A stretch of 64,000 nucleotides of DNA from Amblyornis subalaris (GCA_018881555.1 JACAXG010000202.1:310001-374000), one strand, 5' to 3'; positions 12,460-26,089 are shown, counted from the stretch's first letter. Notes: generated by a model not told the origin, from the sequence alone. Program-made: numbers and translations.

Positions 12460-15400
12460 CACAGCACCAATTTCTCAACAAAACATATGTCATTATAGCT
12501 TGCTACAATCTTGGCACCACTAGATTGTGCTGATGTTATATTTGGCCTGATAACAAAGGCCAAGGACAGCTGTAGAACAATTCCTGACCTTGCTGACACC
12601 AGTCTGCTGGAAAATGAGATGGAAGGAGATACCCATGAGAAAACAGCAGAAAGTAAAACAGAACAGAAAAGCCTGTGCTATGATATTTTGGGGGCAGGAA
12701 GTTGGCAGGAGCAGTGTAAACAGAAATGGATATTACCATGTAACAATTTANGAAAAATACAGAATTCATAAGAATTTCCTTCCAAGAGTTGTGGCAGACT
12801 CTCATTCGTGCCCCTGNCAGCAGGACTGGGCTGCAGTGTGTTCATACTGACATGCTGTGAGCTGCTGCAGCCACAAAGGGTTAGCAGGGCTCCATTCACA
12901 ACATATTCTTGTTGGAATAGTCTGTAAAAGGAACATGAAACTGTTTTCAAGGGGAATTTGTGCTCTGCAAAGCACACAAAGACAGCAATGCTAGACAAAT
13001 GGGATTATTCTTTAACCTTTGGTGGGGCCTTGTGATTTTTTTATTGGAGTTTTTTTTAATGGATAGAAAGGCAGTTTGAGGAGAGGGCTTTGGAAAGACT
13101 GTGTCCTGAAGCACAGTTTCCTTTCCCAGAGAGAAGTGTAAGAGGAGAAAGTAGCAGTTTGTTAAATCTCAGTGCTCAACAATTCCTTTATGCCCCCAAA
13201 TAAGGCATTTCCTCAGAACCCTACACAGGTCAAGACTGCAAAACATATTTTTCTAACCCATCTCAGATACACCCAGCATGTAAAACATCCCTAGAGCTCA
13301 TGGAATTACGGAGACAATTGATGGTAGGACCAGAAGGCCAGTAATACTGCAAAGTTTAGCTGCACAAGGAATATTATCTAAAATATGCCTTATATTAAAG
13401 CCAACACGGTCTACTTAAAATATAGTTCTAAACTTTCAGGGTCTTGTTTTGATCTACACTAATTAGCATTCATCATTAAAATGCATTATTTACAAATACA
13501 CGTGTTATAAAAGCAAGACATTTCTGCGCGTAAAGGGAGATCAAATATTTCATTCTGGCAGGGTATTTGTATTGGTTGTCCACGTTTGCCTGTCCCTTAC
13601 AGCTTTATCCCATTGCCTTTGGAAGCACAGGGTGGCTGGGATTTTTGCAGCACATCCCATAATCAGCCATGCCAGCTGTGGGAAGCTGTTCCATTGCTCC
13701 ACATTCACTCTGTGGCTCTCCACAAAGGCTCGGGAGATCAATGCCAGGATTTGTTCTACCCAACTGCTCCATCTGACAAGGATGAGGCTTGTGTGACAAG
13801 GGAGCTCAATAGACAGATTTTAGCAAAAAAGATTATTTATTTATCTATTTGTTTTGTCTCAGATTGAAACGTGGCTTGGGGGCTCAAATAATTTTAACAG
13901 TGATTTTCATTCTGGCCACCACTTTCAGGCTTCCTTATGAATAAATTAAAATAGTATCTTTTACCTTTTGACATCTCAATAAAAACTCCTCATCCACAAT
14001 TTTGCTAGAAAAATATTGGTTGGGGAAATCTAACCTAATTTCCCTAAAAGTACTAAACGAGGTTGACATTTTTACCATCTCCAGTGATTATGTAAAGTTC
14101 TTCAAGCCAAGTTTTATCTGGACACAACAGACTTGATATTTTGTCTGCTCCCTAAACAGCATTTTAAACTGCATTCCACAATTCATCATCCTTTTAAAAT
14201 TTATAGACTTTTAAATGTTGACTTTTATAAATATTTCCTCACAGCTTCTTTGCATTGGGCCTCTACTATAGTGTTGACTGATTACTGAAAATAAGAAGGA
14301 ACATCAAATAAAGGTGAAATAAAACTCTAACATTTAACATTTCTCAGAAACTGTCTTGAGATGAACACCTCTGACTGCAGGCATAGTGAAGCAGTACATC
14401 ATTAGGACCTCATTTTGAAGAACTTTGGTGTTTAATATTTAAATCTCAGTAAAATAAATTATGTTTATATATGCCAGAGCAATTATCCCATCAAACGGAG
14501 GTGCTTTCACACTGCTCAAGTATATGTAACAGTGGTAGGCTTTTCATATTTTTAATACAGTTGGAATAATTTATTTTAGTAGCTATTCAACAGGAAAGAA
14601 ACACTTCATACTGCCATTTCCAACATCCTTAAAGTATTATTTTTAAAACCACCTAAAGAATTCAAAAGCGGGGGCACAATTCTCTGTTGATTACATTTTA
14701 TAAGTTGTTATAAATTTTTTATAAAAAGGAATTGCTTGCTATTAAATACTCCAGGGTTTTAAAGTTATTTCTATAGAGCTATTTTTAATTTATACACACA
14801 CACAAAAATAGCTGCATTAAAGGACGCAGCAAAGTCACCCAATTGAAAGTTAGCACATGCCAGAATTGGAGAGGCCTGAGAAATCTTCCCTCTATCATTT
14901 CTGTGGGCAACTTCTCTGCTGAAAGCAGCACCACAAACCCAGGGAACCACCGAGGAACCAGAAACTGGACCAGAAATGCTGGGGGAAGCATTAAGGTTCA
15001 GTGGGCAACCTTAAATCTCGCAATTTCTAATTTTTGAGGGCACGATGGCAGATCCACTGGCTCTCAGTTTGGAATACTGTGAGAAATTAATAAACAATCA
15101 GACCCCACTATTAAAATGTTATTTCCTCAGCTGTTTCCTGCAGTCCAGCTGTCCCCACTGCCACTGGGGGATCTCTCAGAGGCTGGAATGGTGGGGGCAC
15201 GTGCACATGGCAGGAAGGGTATGGGTGGGATGGGAGCCCAACAGGACCCTTCAAACCGGGATTGCTGCTCTGCACTGGGTGTTTTATGTAGCATTGCAGT
15301 GTGACTGCTGCTACTTAGGCTAAATTAAGTTTGAGCTCTTCAGAGAGTTTCATATTCACATATTAATTAGGGTAGATACCATAATTTTCTTGGGGAATAC

Positions 15401-16000
15401 AAGAAATGTGGAAGAGAAACAGCAACTTGTAAGAGCTTATAACCCAGTTAACCGGAATACACAGGAGAAAGAACTGTGGCTTTTCTGTAAACCCAGGGGC
15501 TTCCAGTTAAATATCAAACACCTTCCATGAAAGTCAAAGACATTTGACACAGTTTATAAAAATTGTAAAGGGTCTTCTCTACTGGAAAAGGGCTGGGTAA
15601 CCTCTGTCAGCAGGATGTTTTCTGCATGTTTTAACTTCACTCCAAGAATTTCTGAGCAAGATTCCACATTCCACGCCAACTGTTCTATGCTCTTGCAGAG
15701 GAACAAAAAAGTCCAGACTGAAAATCCGCTCCATGAAAACCATCTCCAGCTGGATGTCCCCACAACCAGAGCATGCCAAGACCTGGCACAGTAATCAGGT
15801 TGCAATTAACATGTACCATGACTGTAACTAGATTAAAATCAACATGAAGGGAAACTCAATTCAGCTGCACATAGCTGAATCCTTAGCAAAGTGCCTGATC
15901 ATACACTCCACACCGAGGAAGAGCACCNTGCAGTCTTGAGAAAAAAGAAGCAGACCCTCAGCTTGACACAGAGATGTATAAGATTAAGATGCCAAAAAAT
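12460..16000. other. Non-coding stretch
   Basis: No supported gene. It is AT-rich with TAAT/ATTA-rich portions (for example 13440-13520) and a short (AC)5 near 14794-14803. Open frames of 60-106 codons occur on both strands without splice, start or poly-A support. Confidence 0.5.
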
Positions 16001-16004
16001 ACAG

Positions 16005-16060
16005 CCTTCTCCCCTTGTTTTCCCTCTTTCCTTTTTTTCTTTTCTTTTTTTTTGTTGTTT
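16005..16060 (+). repeat. Pyrimidine-rich tract
   Basis: About 55 bases made almost wholly of C and T, interrupted by a few G. It lies immediately upstream of the acceptor-like TGTTCTGCAG ending at 16094 and may serve as a long polypyrimidine tract. It can equally be plain low-complexity sequence. Its lack of A also explains why the long frame through it stays open. Confidence 0.6.
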
Positions 16061-16094
16061 TGCCTTTGCTGTTCTAATTTATGGTGTTCTGCAG

Positions 16095-16415
16095 AAGACA
16101 AAAGCCCAGAAGAACTCAGCACGCTGGCACCACGCCTGGAAAAGAGACATATTGCACATATATTTTTCATACGTTTTCAAAAATACCCCTGTGATGGGTT
16201 TTGTGCATGAATTACTGTGCGTGTTTGGCAGAGCAGCATCCCTGCCTTTATCCTGGGCAGCTACACAAGGACATTCTGCCTCCAGTTCCTGCCCGAACTT
16301 CCCACAGAAAGAGACTCCTTCGGAAAAGCATCCCTTGCTCAGAGCAGCTCTGAACTATTCCTGTAGCTGTCAGCAAGTGCTGGAAAAGAAGCAGTGGGAA
16401 TGTGCTACTTTATAA
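16095..16415 (+). CDS. Candidate terminal coding exon, unknown product
   Basis: An unusually long pyrimidine tract ends at a GTTCTGCAG acceptor. From 16095 one frame is open for 106 codons to TAA at 16413-16415, and AATAAA follows at 16651-16656. The frame begins KTKAQKNSARWHHAWKRDIL, is rich in Trp, His and Cys, and ends near CQQVLEKKQWECATL. The open frame also runs upstream to an ATG at 15891, but that part is mostly encoded by the low-complexity pyrimidine tract. I recognise no family. This could be the last exon of an unknown gene or of a long non-coding RNA, or chance. Exon-like grammar is seen; coding is inferred. Confidence 0.22.
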   Translation, partial: KTKAQKNSARWHHAWKRDILHIYFSYVFKNTPVMGFVHELLCVFGRAASLPLSWAATQGHSASSSCPNFPQKETPSEKHPLLRAALNYSCSCQQVLEKKQWECATL

Positions 16416-16650
16416 TGGATTGGGGCCTGATATGCAGTAAAAAGCAAGGATAGATTTCAGGGCATGGTTCAAATTACAGGCAGAGCCACCAGACCATACA
16501 TTCCATGGTACAGAGTTCCTCATCTGAAAATCATCTTCTTTTATCCTTATTCCTCATCTGCCTTGATGGGCTANCATGAAAAAAGATACTTCTCAAATAA
16601 TAGCTGCATCCAATCTCTATCCCCCAAACAAAAGNGTTTTAAACAAATGA

Positions 16651-16656
16651 AATAAA
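16651..16656 (+). terminator. AATAAA polyadenylation hexamer
   Basis: A canonical hexamer 235 bases after the TAA of the 16095 exon candidate, followed by a moderately G/T-rich stretch. The hexamer is common by chance in AT-rich DNA, so it is only supportive. Confidence 0.25.
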
Positions 16657-16659
16657 ATC

Positions 16660-19600
16660 CACCTGGATTTGAACGTGGATTAACTTTAAAATGTGCCCGT
16701 GCAATTTTTCTTCACAGATCTGCATTTGTCCTACCTACAGTCTTGGTTATCTGAGCACCTGTCAGGCTGAATCCAAAGATGTTGCACTTTTGGGCAGTTT
16801 TTGAGCTTTTCCAAAAAGCATCTCCATGGGCTCCCCCTTGTAGCTGGCCAAGCCCTGCTAGGTCTCTGCAGACACACTGAACCCTCTTCATGTGAATGCT
16901 GGGTTGAGGGCTCATGGGAAGGTGGGAAACGCTCATTATTTCCACAGAGCAATTCAAAACTTACATTTTATAGCTGCAATTTTGCTGTAATGAGTACAAA
17001 AAGTAAGTTGAAATTCAGCAGTGAATACAGGCATTTGAGAATTTCTAAGACTCAAATTTCTGGTCTTTGAAAGTCTGAAAACATTCTTCTGAAAAAAGGT
17101 TGCCTACAGTTTCCTGTGTTCAGTCCTCCTTCAATTCACAATTCAGATGCCAAAGGTTTCTGCATAACCCTCTATATTTCATTTAAGAGCCAAGATTGAT
17201 ATTATTAAGGATATTTCCCTCTAATCCAATGGTGAAACTGAAAGCTGCCATATGGTACCTGAAGGAGAAAACAGTATTGTAGCACAGTTCATGAAGACTT
17301 GGTGCAGTATAATTTTATCCACATAATGCCAATGACATTTCCTCCAGACTCCAGGATTTTTATCCATAAACACATACATTTGAAAATTCTTCTATTATAC
17401 TATTGAGAACTGCTGCAATTTCCTTTTTGGAAGTTTAACTTTAGGAATCATTGAGTTGCAGTTCAACTACTGTGCAATACCCATAGATGGAAGACACAGC
17501 AGATGTAAAAATGCTGCTCGTGTCTCCTCAGCTATCCAAGGCATTTTTTCTTCTAACCATTGGAATTACACTTCAAAATCAGACTGAAACACTGTACCTC
17601 CTTTTTTCTGTGAATGTGCAAACCTCTTTCCATTGGTGGCAAATACTCCACCAGGGTCAGTGAGTTTTGGATCAGAGAGAAGGGATCTCAGCAGATGCAT
17701 CCTGAAGGCAACAGGACAGCCAGGGACTCACAGCACAGGGAATGGTCCTTTCCCATGTCCACACTTGCTCAAACAGAATTTCATCTGCCATTTTATTGCC
17801 CAGCCACTCAGTTTTATTTGCTGTACCCTCATACACTGGATACCTTCAGTCTCAGTGGAAACATTTAAAAAATCCCATAATTCTAAAGTGTCCCTTTTTT
17901 GAGACAAGTTTTCCTGAGTGCTCATGGGAATGATGGATAACACACAAACTAAGCTACACCTGCTGTATCCAGCAGCAAGGTCAGAGTGCTGAGGAACAGT
18001 CCCAGCAGGAAATACTGCTCTGAGTTTTATTCACTGGGANGCTGTAGTTAATCTGTCAGTTCTATCTTGATTACTTATTTACTGTGCGCTCTTTTTGTTT
18101 CTTTATTTAATCTTCTGCATACTGATAGCTGTTTCCACAGCCACTAAAGGTCAATATTAATTTTAACAGCATTATTGAATGAAAACAGCCAAGTGAAATA
18201 GAGAAAGGTACTATGTCACCTGTACAGCTCTGGATTTTAAACCGTAGGAAATAAAACAATTTATTCTTTCCCCACTAAGCTAGCACCCTTGGGTTCACTA
18301 TACATAACTATAGAGATCACTCTTTTTTATTGTTCTTTTTGCTTTCTGTTTGCAGCACTGACAAGTGCTTAATAATGAAAAATACAAATTAGTGTAAATG
18401 TCACTCTTTTTTTCCTCTCTCATGCACCTCTTTTGAAACGAGCCTGCACTGTAGAGTTTGCAGTGTCTGTTTCAGCAGCATCACACAGGTCTCTGAACAC
18501 CCTGCCTTCCAGGAAATTATATATTTTCCTGAGTTGGCATGAAGTGGTTGTTAGAGGAAACCACCATGCAGCAAAAAGAAGGAAAACTATGTCTACCTAA
18601 CAAAACAAAATAGATCACAGCTTGTGTATGGAGGAGAGTAATTCCAGATGTCAAAGAGCTGAAAGACAGATTTCAAGTCTGTATCTATCTCTTTATCTAT
18701 TTATATAGCTGGACTTCACTACCCCTGCTCAAAACCCTCTAGTGACATAACTACTGGCATGGACCAGCAGAATCCAAACCAGCCAAATCAATTCCTACTG
18801 AATGAGACCAGAGACAANCTTTGGTGAACTGCGAGAAACAAAACTGGGCAAGTGACAGGCAGAGAGCCAGTCTGCCCTTTGTGCTGCATTTTTTGTTGTG
18901 GTGTTTGGAGTTTTTTTACAACTAGAAATGAACNAAAACCATCTTTCATAGATTTGCCATGAACACCATCTGGCCATACAGCTTTTTATATGTAATTATC
19001 ATTAAATACCTTAGATCCATTATATTCTCATCCAGGTAGTACACCATACATTTAAAGGATCAGTGCTAGAGTCACTGATGAAATGGAGATTCATCCCTTC
19101 AGACCCAGTCTTTCTTTTTTACTTTCTAGCACAGATGTTGCTAATCATGTCNATTTGGGTAGCTCATAGTTGGAAAAAAATTATTTCAAAGGAAAAACTA
19201 CAGACTCGGAAAATCTAAAGGAAATAAAACAAAAACTCTGAAATGCCTTGTGCTGACAGGTTATTATCATTATTAATGGAAGAACAGGGGGGAAAAGTAC
19301 ATCCTATATCAACCCGGACTATATCTCTATTAGGCATCTACTATAGGCTATAAAGATTTAGGACATGACACAGGAAGACTGAAAGGCATATTGTTCAGAA
19401 AAATGGGACAAAAATGTGTGTCTCCACAGCAACTCCCTCAGTTCCTCATGCCTGTGACAGCACATCCACCTCTGGAGACGTGACACATGACAGATCACGA
19501 TAGACCTGGGTCACTAAAAACATGGGCAGAGTTCAGAAACACAGACATAAAAAACAGACATGAGAACGCTGTGAAAAATTTCTCGCAGGTTGGTAATATA

Positions 19601-20925
19601 TTCCTCATTCCCAGGGAGATTTATATTTCTTACCAGTGTCCCAGTATCTAAAGCACCACTTGGCCTAGTGCAGCCAAAGTTAACACCCTACTTTTATCTG
19701 AGCACACCTTGATAAAAAAGCCAACTGGATCCAAGTAAAATCTGTTCCAGTGCTATGGAATGCAAAAGGCAGATAAAATAACATCCTNAAAAAGCACCTT
19801 AGAACTTCTGCTGACTTCACTGGGATTTGCCTGACAGAGTAGAGACTTTCAGTGAATACAGCCCTACTTTTTCCTTACAGTCTCCATGAACTCCTCTGTG
19901 GAGAGCAGGTCCCAGGAGCCTCACATGGCTGGTCTTGCTCATGAACTCTGCACCCCAGGTGTGCCCCACGGAGGGGCAGTGGGGCTCCAGGGATCCCACT
20001 GGTTCTCCAAGAGCCTCTCTATTGAAACCTCCCAGCCCCTTCAGGGTACTCTGGTTCACAAGTACAAAGCACAGAAAATTTTAAACAAGTACAGGAAGAA
20101 TTTATACCAACACATTTACCCCAGACTGAGCAGCACTTTACTCGCAGTGGTAGTAGAGGTAGTGTAGGTAAATGTTTCTCATAGAACCAGGGTATAATTC
20201 AGCCCAATTCTAACACCTTCATCACAGACACCTCTTGCTGTTGGAGCTGAGCAACTCAATTTCTCGAGCTGGAAAAAATACAGGGAATACTGACTGAAAT
20301 CCTCTGGGTACTATATCCTTCCACCAGGTGCCCAAAATGCATCCCCCTATCAGTGACATTTGAGAAACAGTAAGCTAGTTCTGACAAAGCATTCTCCCTT
20401 CACCTCCTGCAGGATGCCTGATGGAGGTGAAGCAGAAGATGAGAGGATCTGGTAAAGTTCAGTTTGATGATTTCAGTGATATGTCTTTGCTTCCCAGAGA
20501 TTTTGTAANATCTGTCTTTCCATTCTAAGAGAGAGAGACAGAGACATTAATTTTCATGGTATATTAACAACCACTTTCATATTAGGCTGATTACCAAGGT
20601 TTGTTATTGTTCTCTGCCTTGCACAATGTATGTTTATAAACAAACAAATATAAGTTTTTTTAGTAACTCGATAGATGATCTTAACATTTTTTTTGTTTTT
20701 CTATAAGGAGGAACATAAGGCTGTAAGAAAATAAGCACACCATTAAAAACATCCTATGCATAATAAAAGCAGTGATTTTAACTAATTCTGACAATTCAAA
20801 ATCCTATTAGAGCCCATATAGGCATAAATGCCCATTTCAAACATTGAGTTGTTCGAAAAGTAAATAAAGCAAATCTCATTCTCCTTTCATGGTAATTTTC
20901 ACAGATGTAATTCTTGTTCCTTAAT
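16660..20925. other. Non-coding stretch
   Basis: No supported gene, RNA or recognised repeat. Short TATC-rich degenerate repeats occur near 18680-18710. Nothing else stands out. Confidence 0.55.
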
Positions 20926-20930
20926 TGAAG

Positions 20931-21032
20931 TCACTCCTGATTTATAGTGATGTGAGAGAGAATTTAGGTCCATTATTCTTTCAAGACAAATTTCCTGACT
21001 GGGTGGCACTCTACAGTTATTGTTCACACTGG
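20931..21032 (+). CDS. Candidate internal exon, unknown product
   Basis: A 102-base segment starts after an acceptor (TTCTTGTTCCTTAATTGAAG) and ends at a GG|GTACAG donor. Frame 0 is open for all 34 codons (phase 0 in, phase 0 out). It begins SLLIYSDVRENLGPLFFQ and later contains DWVALYSYC. The frame continues open past the donor to a stop at about 21117. No family is recognised. Both splice sites are only moderate, so chance is quite possible. Confidence 0.18.
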
Positions 21033-21566
21033 GTACAGTCTATTAGTAACCTCCATGACTTCTATATGATGGCCTCATATTTCAAGCTTAAGATTCGAGT
21101 CCTAAAACCAAGCTTTTGAATTTCAAATCCAGCAACTGAATGCTAGGAGAGAACTGCTTTAACAGATGCAAGATATATTACTTATGCTTTTATATAATTT
21201 TGTGTAATGTAAACTGCATGCTGAGGGACCAACATACACCTTTTCAAAATGCTCTCTGTGTTCCTTAGTCTTGCAGGACTCAAGCTTACTGTGGGCCGTG
21301 ATAAAGTGCTTGTGCACTTCCAGGGCAGTTTGAGATCCATCCCAAATGCTTGCATAGATAGTTGTAGGACTGAATCAAATGCAGGAACAGGATTATCAAA
21401 AACAGCTCTTATCACAGCTGCTGACACCACAGGGTATTATCAGAGAAAAACAAAACACTAGAAAAAACCTGCCTTTTTTTTATTTTAAAGACATATGGCA
21501 CACTACGAGAGTCTGCATTCCCCGTGCAATGGCAAGTTCTTTGAATCATGCTTTTGTATTCTGTAG

Positions 21567-21722
21567 GGAAAAAAATAGGAAAACAAAAAGCTGATTATGC
21601 CTCTGTCATCTACAGTCAAGGAAGCAAGTCCTCTGTGCTGAGAGACACCAGCTGCTCTGGATGTTTTGAACAAGAGCTTCCTGAAAGCAAAGAGGAAATG
21701 AGACAGGCCTTGCCTGTGAAGG
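21567..21722 (+). CDS. Candidate internal exon, unknown product
   Basis: A good acceptor (CTTTTGTATTCTGTAG) opens a 156-base segment that ends at AAGG|GTAATG. The open frame enters in phase 1 and leaves in phase 1, so the exon would be symmetrical. The peptide includes KQKADYASVIYSQGSK and later ELPESKEEMRQALPVK. It looks like a charged, possibly cytoplasmic segment with a YASV tyrosine motif. The frame stays open to TAA at 21845-21847, so a terminal exon with a Cys-containing end (KCFCPRCQ) is an alternative. No known protein is recognised. The donor is not consensus beyond GTAA. Confidence 0.22.
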
Positions 21723-21849
21723 GTAATGCAGAGCTTTTAGTCTCAGGCTCTGTTGCTAAGAGGAGCAAATGTTTCTGTCCACGATGCCAAGTACAAAAAA
21801 GTTTGAAAAAATACAAAGCCCGAGAATATCCTATTCAAGCAGTTTAAAT

Positions 21850-24800
21850 GAATATTTGTATTAGTTCTAGATATACCCTTCGAAATCTCAATAGTTTTTA
21901 ATTTAGGAACCTTAAAAATGTGTCAAGAAGTACCTGATACATAGCTAAGATACCCTACAGATGGCTCCCAGCCAGAGGAGATGCTGCTCTTGCTGTTTGT
22001 TAGGATTTGCACTTTCAGGTGACTTTAGAGCTCTAAAAGCAGCCAAGACAAGTCAGAGGCCCCCACACAGGTAATTACGAGGATGGGAAGCACACACAAA
22101 TTGGGGACTGGTGCATTACTGCATTTCCCTTTCCCCTCTGGAACATTTCTTTTAGGGAAGGCTCCCACAGCTTTTGTTTTTGTGCTTCTCATCTTTTGTG
22201 GGCAGAAAAGCAGACAAGGTTTCATGCAGGAGAAAACTGCACTGAGATGTATCACGCTTGATTTGTTGATGCTGTCATGGAGTTAAATACCCATTTACTG
22301 TTGTTTTCATCTGATTTGTTTGTCAAAAAAAATGAAGGGCTATCATTCTTCTAAAATAATAGTCAATTTAATAGGACACAGCGGTGTAATTAGACTTTCT
22401 TTCTTTTAAAAAAAAAAAAGCAATAGCTATGTCTGCATTTACTCCCACAGAATTTCAGCGATTCAAACCCTTTTTTCACAAACTCAGCATCCAATGAAGT
22501 CCTCAAGGGCAGATCTGTGTTCTAAGGACATGTGGTAGTAACCCAAAATTTCTAATTTGGAGGCTTCTGCTTTTCCTTATGCTTCCTAATCTTCTAAAAG
22601 GGTAAGCAAAACCCACAAGACTGGAAGAATGCAATAGCAAGGAGTCACACGAATGACCTGAAAGACCCTTGGTTTATTTTTTTAGATAAATAAATGTAAG
22701 GCTCTTTCTGGCTTGTAGCACAGTACCCTAGTGCCCACCAGTTCATTGGCTACAGCAAAACTCTCTTTTCACATAATCCATTTCCATTTTCATCGCAGTT
22801 GAACATTAAGCCTATGATGTTGTATCCTGTCTCCAAAATCACCAGGAGCAGGTTCTCTGTGTGCTTTAGCTGAGGGTACAAGTGCCCTTCGGAGGGGCCC
22901 TGCAGAGCAGGGTGCACACACTCAGTGGCAGCAATCTCTGTGTGTATTTGTTCATTCTTCCCTCAGCCCAGTGCGTTTCCAGCTGAAGAACAAAGGGTTC
23001 GAGTACTAAGCTTTCTGCTCTTGTGAGCTAAATGTGTTTTGGCTGTGAACCCCAAGCTGACATTTCCCTGTGTCACACAAATGCTGTGTATCTGTCAGGA
23101 TGGGCAGCAGATTGTATTTTGATAGCTACCACGTCAGTGGAATACTCTCAGCCAAAAATGTGGATGTCTGGCAGCTTGCTCCTCCTGTGTCCGGCTGACA
23201 GAAACATCAGTTACCATTTATCCCTAGATCTCAAACTTTCTTTCAAAAGCAGAAATACCAGATTTTTGTAATGATTGAACCAGCACATAAACAGTTTTCT
23301 GGACTGAAAAGCAGGCACAGANAGTGAGCCATTAAACCAGAATGACTGGACAGGACTGGGGCTATTCTATGTGATGAGAGTATCTCAGGCTGGCTCTTTC
23401 TGTGTGTTGAGTTGGGAGCAGGTTAACTTAAGGTATTTTTTTAATCTAATATGTTTAATTTAAGACATTAATCCAGTAAATGGATTCCAGAAGCACATGT
23501 GAATAGGCTACAATTACTGTCAAATTTCTCAAAAGCAAAATTAGGCCAAAGGAAACAGTTTTTTCTTATAAAAGGCTCTTAAAGCTTTTCACAGAGGAGT
23601 AGCTACCACGAAGGCTGGGAATTTCTGTTTAGAAGATCGACAGCAAAACATAAAACGTTACACTGAAGCCTTGAGATGATGCTATTTCCCCTATTAAAGT
23701 GCTCTGATGATGGAAGAGTACTGACTCTTCCTGTAATTTATCACCATGTTCATATGGTGGTAATGGCAGCCTCTTGCTCCTTGTTATAGCTCTATGCCAA
23801 AGGTTTATCATGATCCATTAGTTATGAAGGTGATCAATTAAAAAAAAGGCAAAACAAATCAAAACCANAAGCAAAAAACTCATTTAGCTTACNTTTCCAT
23901 TTTGCCTTCATTCAGTCTCAGTGCACCTGTTGTCTGGAGTAAGGCTCCTGCCTCTTAGTTCCCGATGTCTCAATTATTGAAAGCATTATGTTGAGGTACA
24001 CAGAAAAAAAAAAATTTAAAATTTAGAATAAAAATAATGAAAACCAAAGTACTTTATTAAAGTGGATACCCTTTCATTATTTATGATGTCTAGAAATTGT
24101 ATTTTCTGTTTCTGAGTGAGATTTTAAGTGATTTGGGAGAAGTAAGCAATGTCAGTTGGAAGCTAATTTTTAAAAATAACAAAAATAGCACTCTTCCCTC
24201 TTTAACACCTTTCCTAGCCTGAGAAATTATTTACACTAAGATAAATTGAAATGGAAGATCTGATATAATTTCAATTTTTCCCCCAGTACTCCTACTCCTG
24301 TCTGAAAGTTCAAGCAGAAGTCGAGGCCATNAAGGACCCAGGAATATGAATCCACATATTTGGGAAGCTCAGTGCATGTTTCATAGAATTATTGAAATAA
24401 ACATATAGATAAAAGGGAGGGGTTGGTTACATTCTAGAGTGGGACATGAAGCCATAGTATGGCACTAACCCACAGCAAGCCCATGGCCCCAGTATTCTTG
24501 CACTATAAATTACTTTGAAAAACACCTTTTCNTGCAGCAGAGGACATCAGCCTTTGGACTGCTTGTTCTCATCAGCAGCTCCTGTGCCAGGGCTACCCCA
24601 CGTGATGAGAGCCTGGCAGCAGGGCAGGACAGACACAGAGGCTCCTGATTAATATACAGGCTCTGCTGGGGGAAAAAATGACCCAGAGGGACTCAGGTCA
24701 GCAGGATCTCTTCAGAGTGAGCTTTCCTTACACCTTATACCCACACCAACCCCACATGAAGCAGCTGGTGCCCTGACAAGCTGCCACCTTTCCCCAGCTG

Positions 24801-26085
24801 TGAGTTATCCCNGTATTTGTCCTTCAGCTGGACATGTGAAATGCAGAGCTCTTCCCCTGCAGGTCACAGATGTGGCCAAACCCATCTCACACCTCACACC
24901 CTGCCCGGGAAAGCAGCAATCCCCAGGCAAAAAAAGCCAACGAGTGCTGACTCACAGCATCCAACACAAACAGACAAAGAAGNCGACGAGCTAAAGCTGT
25001 CTAACCTCGTGTCAGCTTAGTGCTGGTAAGGCAGATCAACCTCTTCTTGATTCACTATCCCTAATCCAAGCCAGCGAGCACAGATGTCNTCTCATACGTC
25101 AGCGCATCAGACTGTGCGGTTCCTTCTCCAGGAGGCTGACACATGGCACCCCAGGGAAGAGTCTAAAAGAAGGAACTGTAAACTTTAATACACTGCCACA
25201 TTAAGTGGCATCTGTGCTCCCTGGCTGGGCTTGTTTATTTATTTATTTATTACAGTACTCTAATGTTTGCAGAACTCTGTGTTCAAGGAAATTCTTGTCT
25301 TTTAAGCTAACTGAACCTAAATAACACAGCTGCATGTGAAATAGGCAACATCAGGGTAATTTCAATTTCAAGCCATTTGCTTGTATTCCTACAACTTGGT
25401 TTTCTGTTGCTTGTTTATCTCAGGAAATCCAGCACTTGCTTTTTCACAGAATATTTTATTTGCATTGTCTGGTTTTGATGGTTTTTGTGTCATGGATGCA
25501 GCACAGTTTAAAACCGAGAATTTCAAGAGCTCTCTGGAGTCAAGTATAATGGAACATTCTCAAATTCAGCAGAGCCCAGTTAGACACATCACTACTACAC
25601 TTTTTTACGCTCTCAATGATGTATCATTAAAGCAGAATGTGTTTCCAGGCATTTAAAGGCAGAATTTAAAGCAAAGGATACTCAGCCATGGCCCGCTTGG
25701 GAGTGCAGCTGTGGAAAGGCAATATATCCTGTGCTGTCCCATTGGTCATTGTGATCTTCAGTGAGATTTCAGACAGATGATGGGCATGAAGATCATAGCA
25801 GTGTTGCAGAGACTTTTGCTCTTATTCCTCTTAAGCAACACCTCTAAGAGTCATTACTCTACCATCCCTGAAAACTGAACAATACTGGAGTAATTCTTTG
25901 TCACCTGCTATGAAGTATCTTTGTGCCAGCAGTGACTTCAGCGGTACTTTAAAAACCCCACATGCAAACACACAGAGTGATTCTGTTTCTCCTGACACAT
26001 CTTGCAAAAACCTGTGTTCACAAAGACACGAAGTGACAACGCTCCCCAAACTGCTACTTCATGGAAGGACGACTGGTCTGAAGAT
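21850..26085. other. Non-coding stretch
   Basis: No supported gene. It contains an A12 run (22408-22419), an isolated tRNA B-box-like sequence at 22996-23006 without an A box, and AT-rich runs near 24000. Nothing else is identifiable. Confidence 0.55.
25234..25249. repeat. (TTTA)4 short tandem repeat
   Basis: Four perfect TTTA units followed by a partial TTA. It is a minor simple repeat. Confidence 0.85.
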
Positions 26086-26089
26086 TACA

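Noticed and set aside
15891..16415. 174-codon plus-strand frame taken as a whole gene
   Set aside because: Its first 68 codons run largely through a pyrimidine-rich low-complexity tract and carry no start context. Only the part after the acceptor at 16094 is kept as an exon candidate.
22996..23006. tRNA B-box-like GGTTCGAGTAC
   Set aside because: No matching A box, acceptor stem or T-stem could be built around it.
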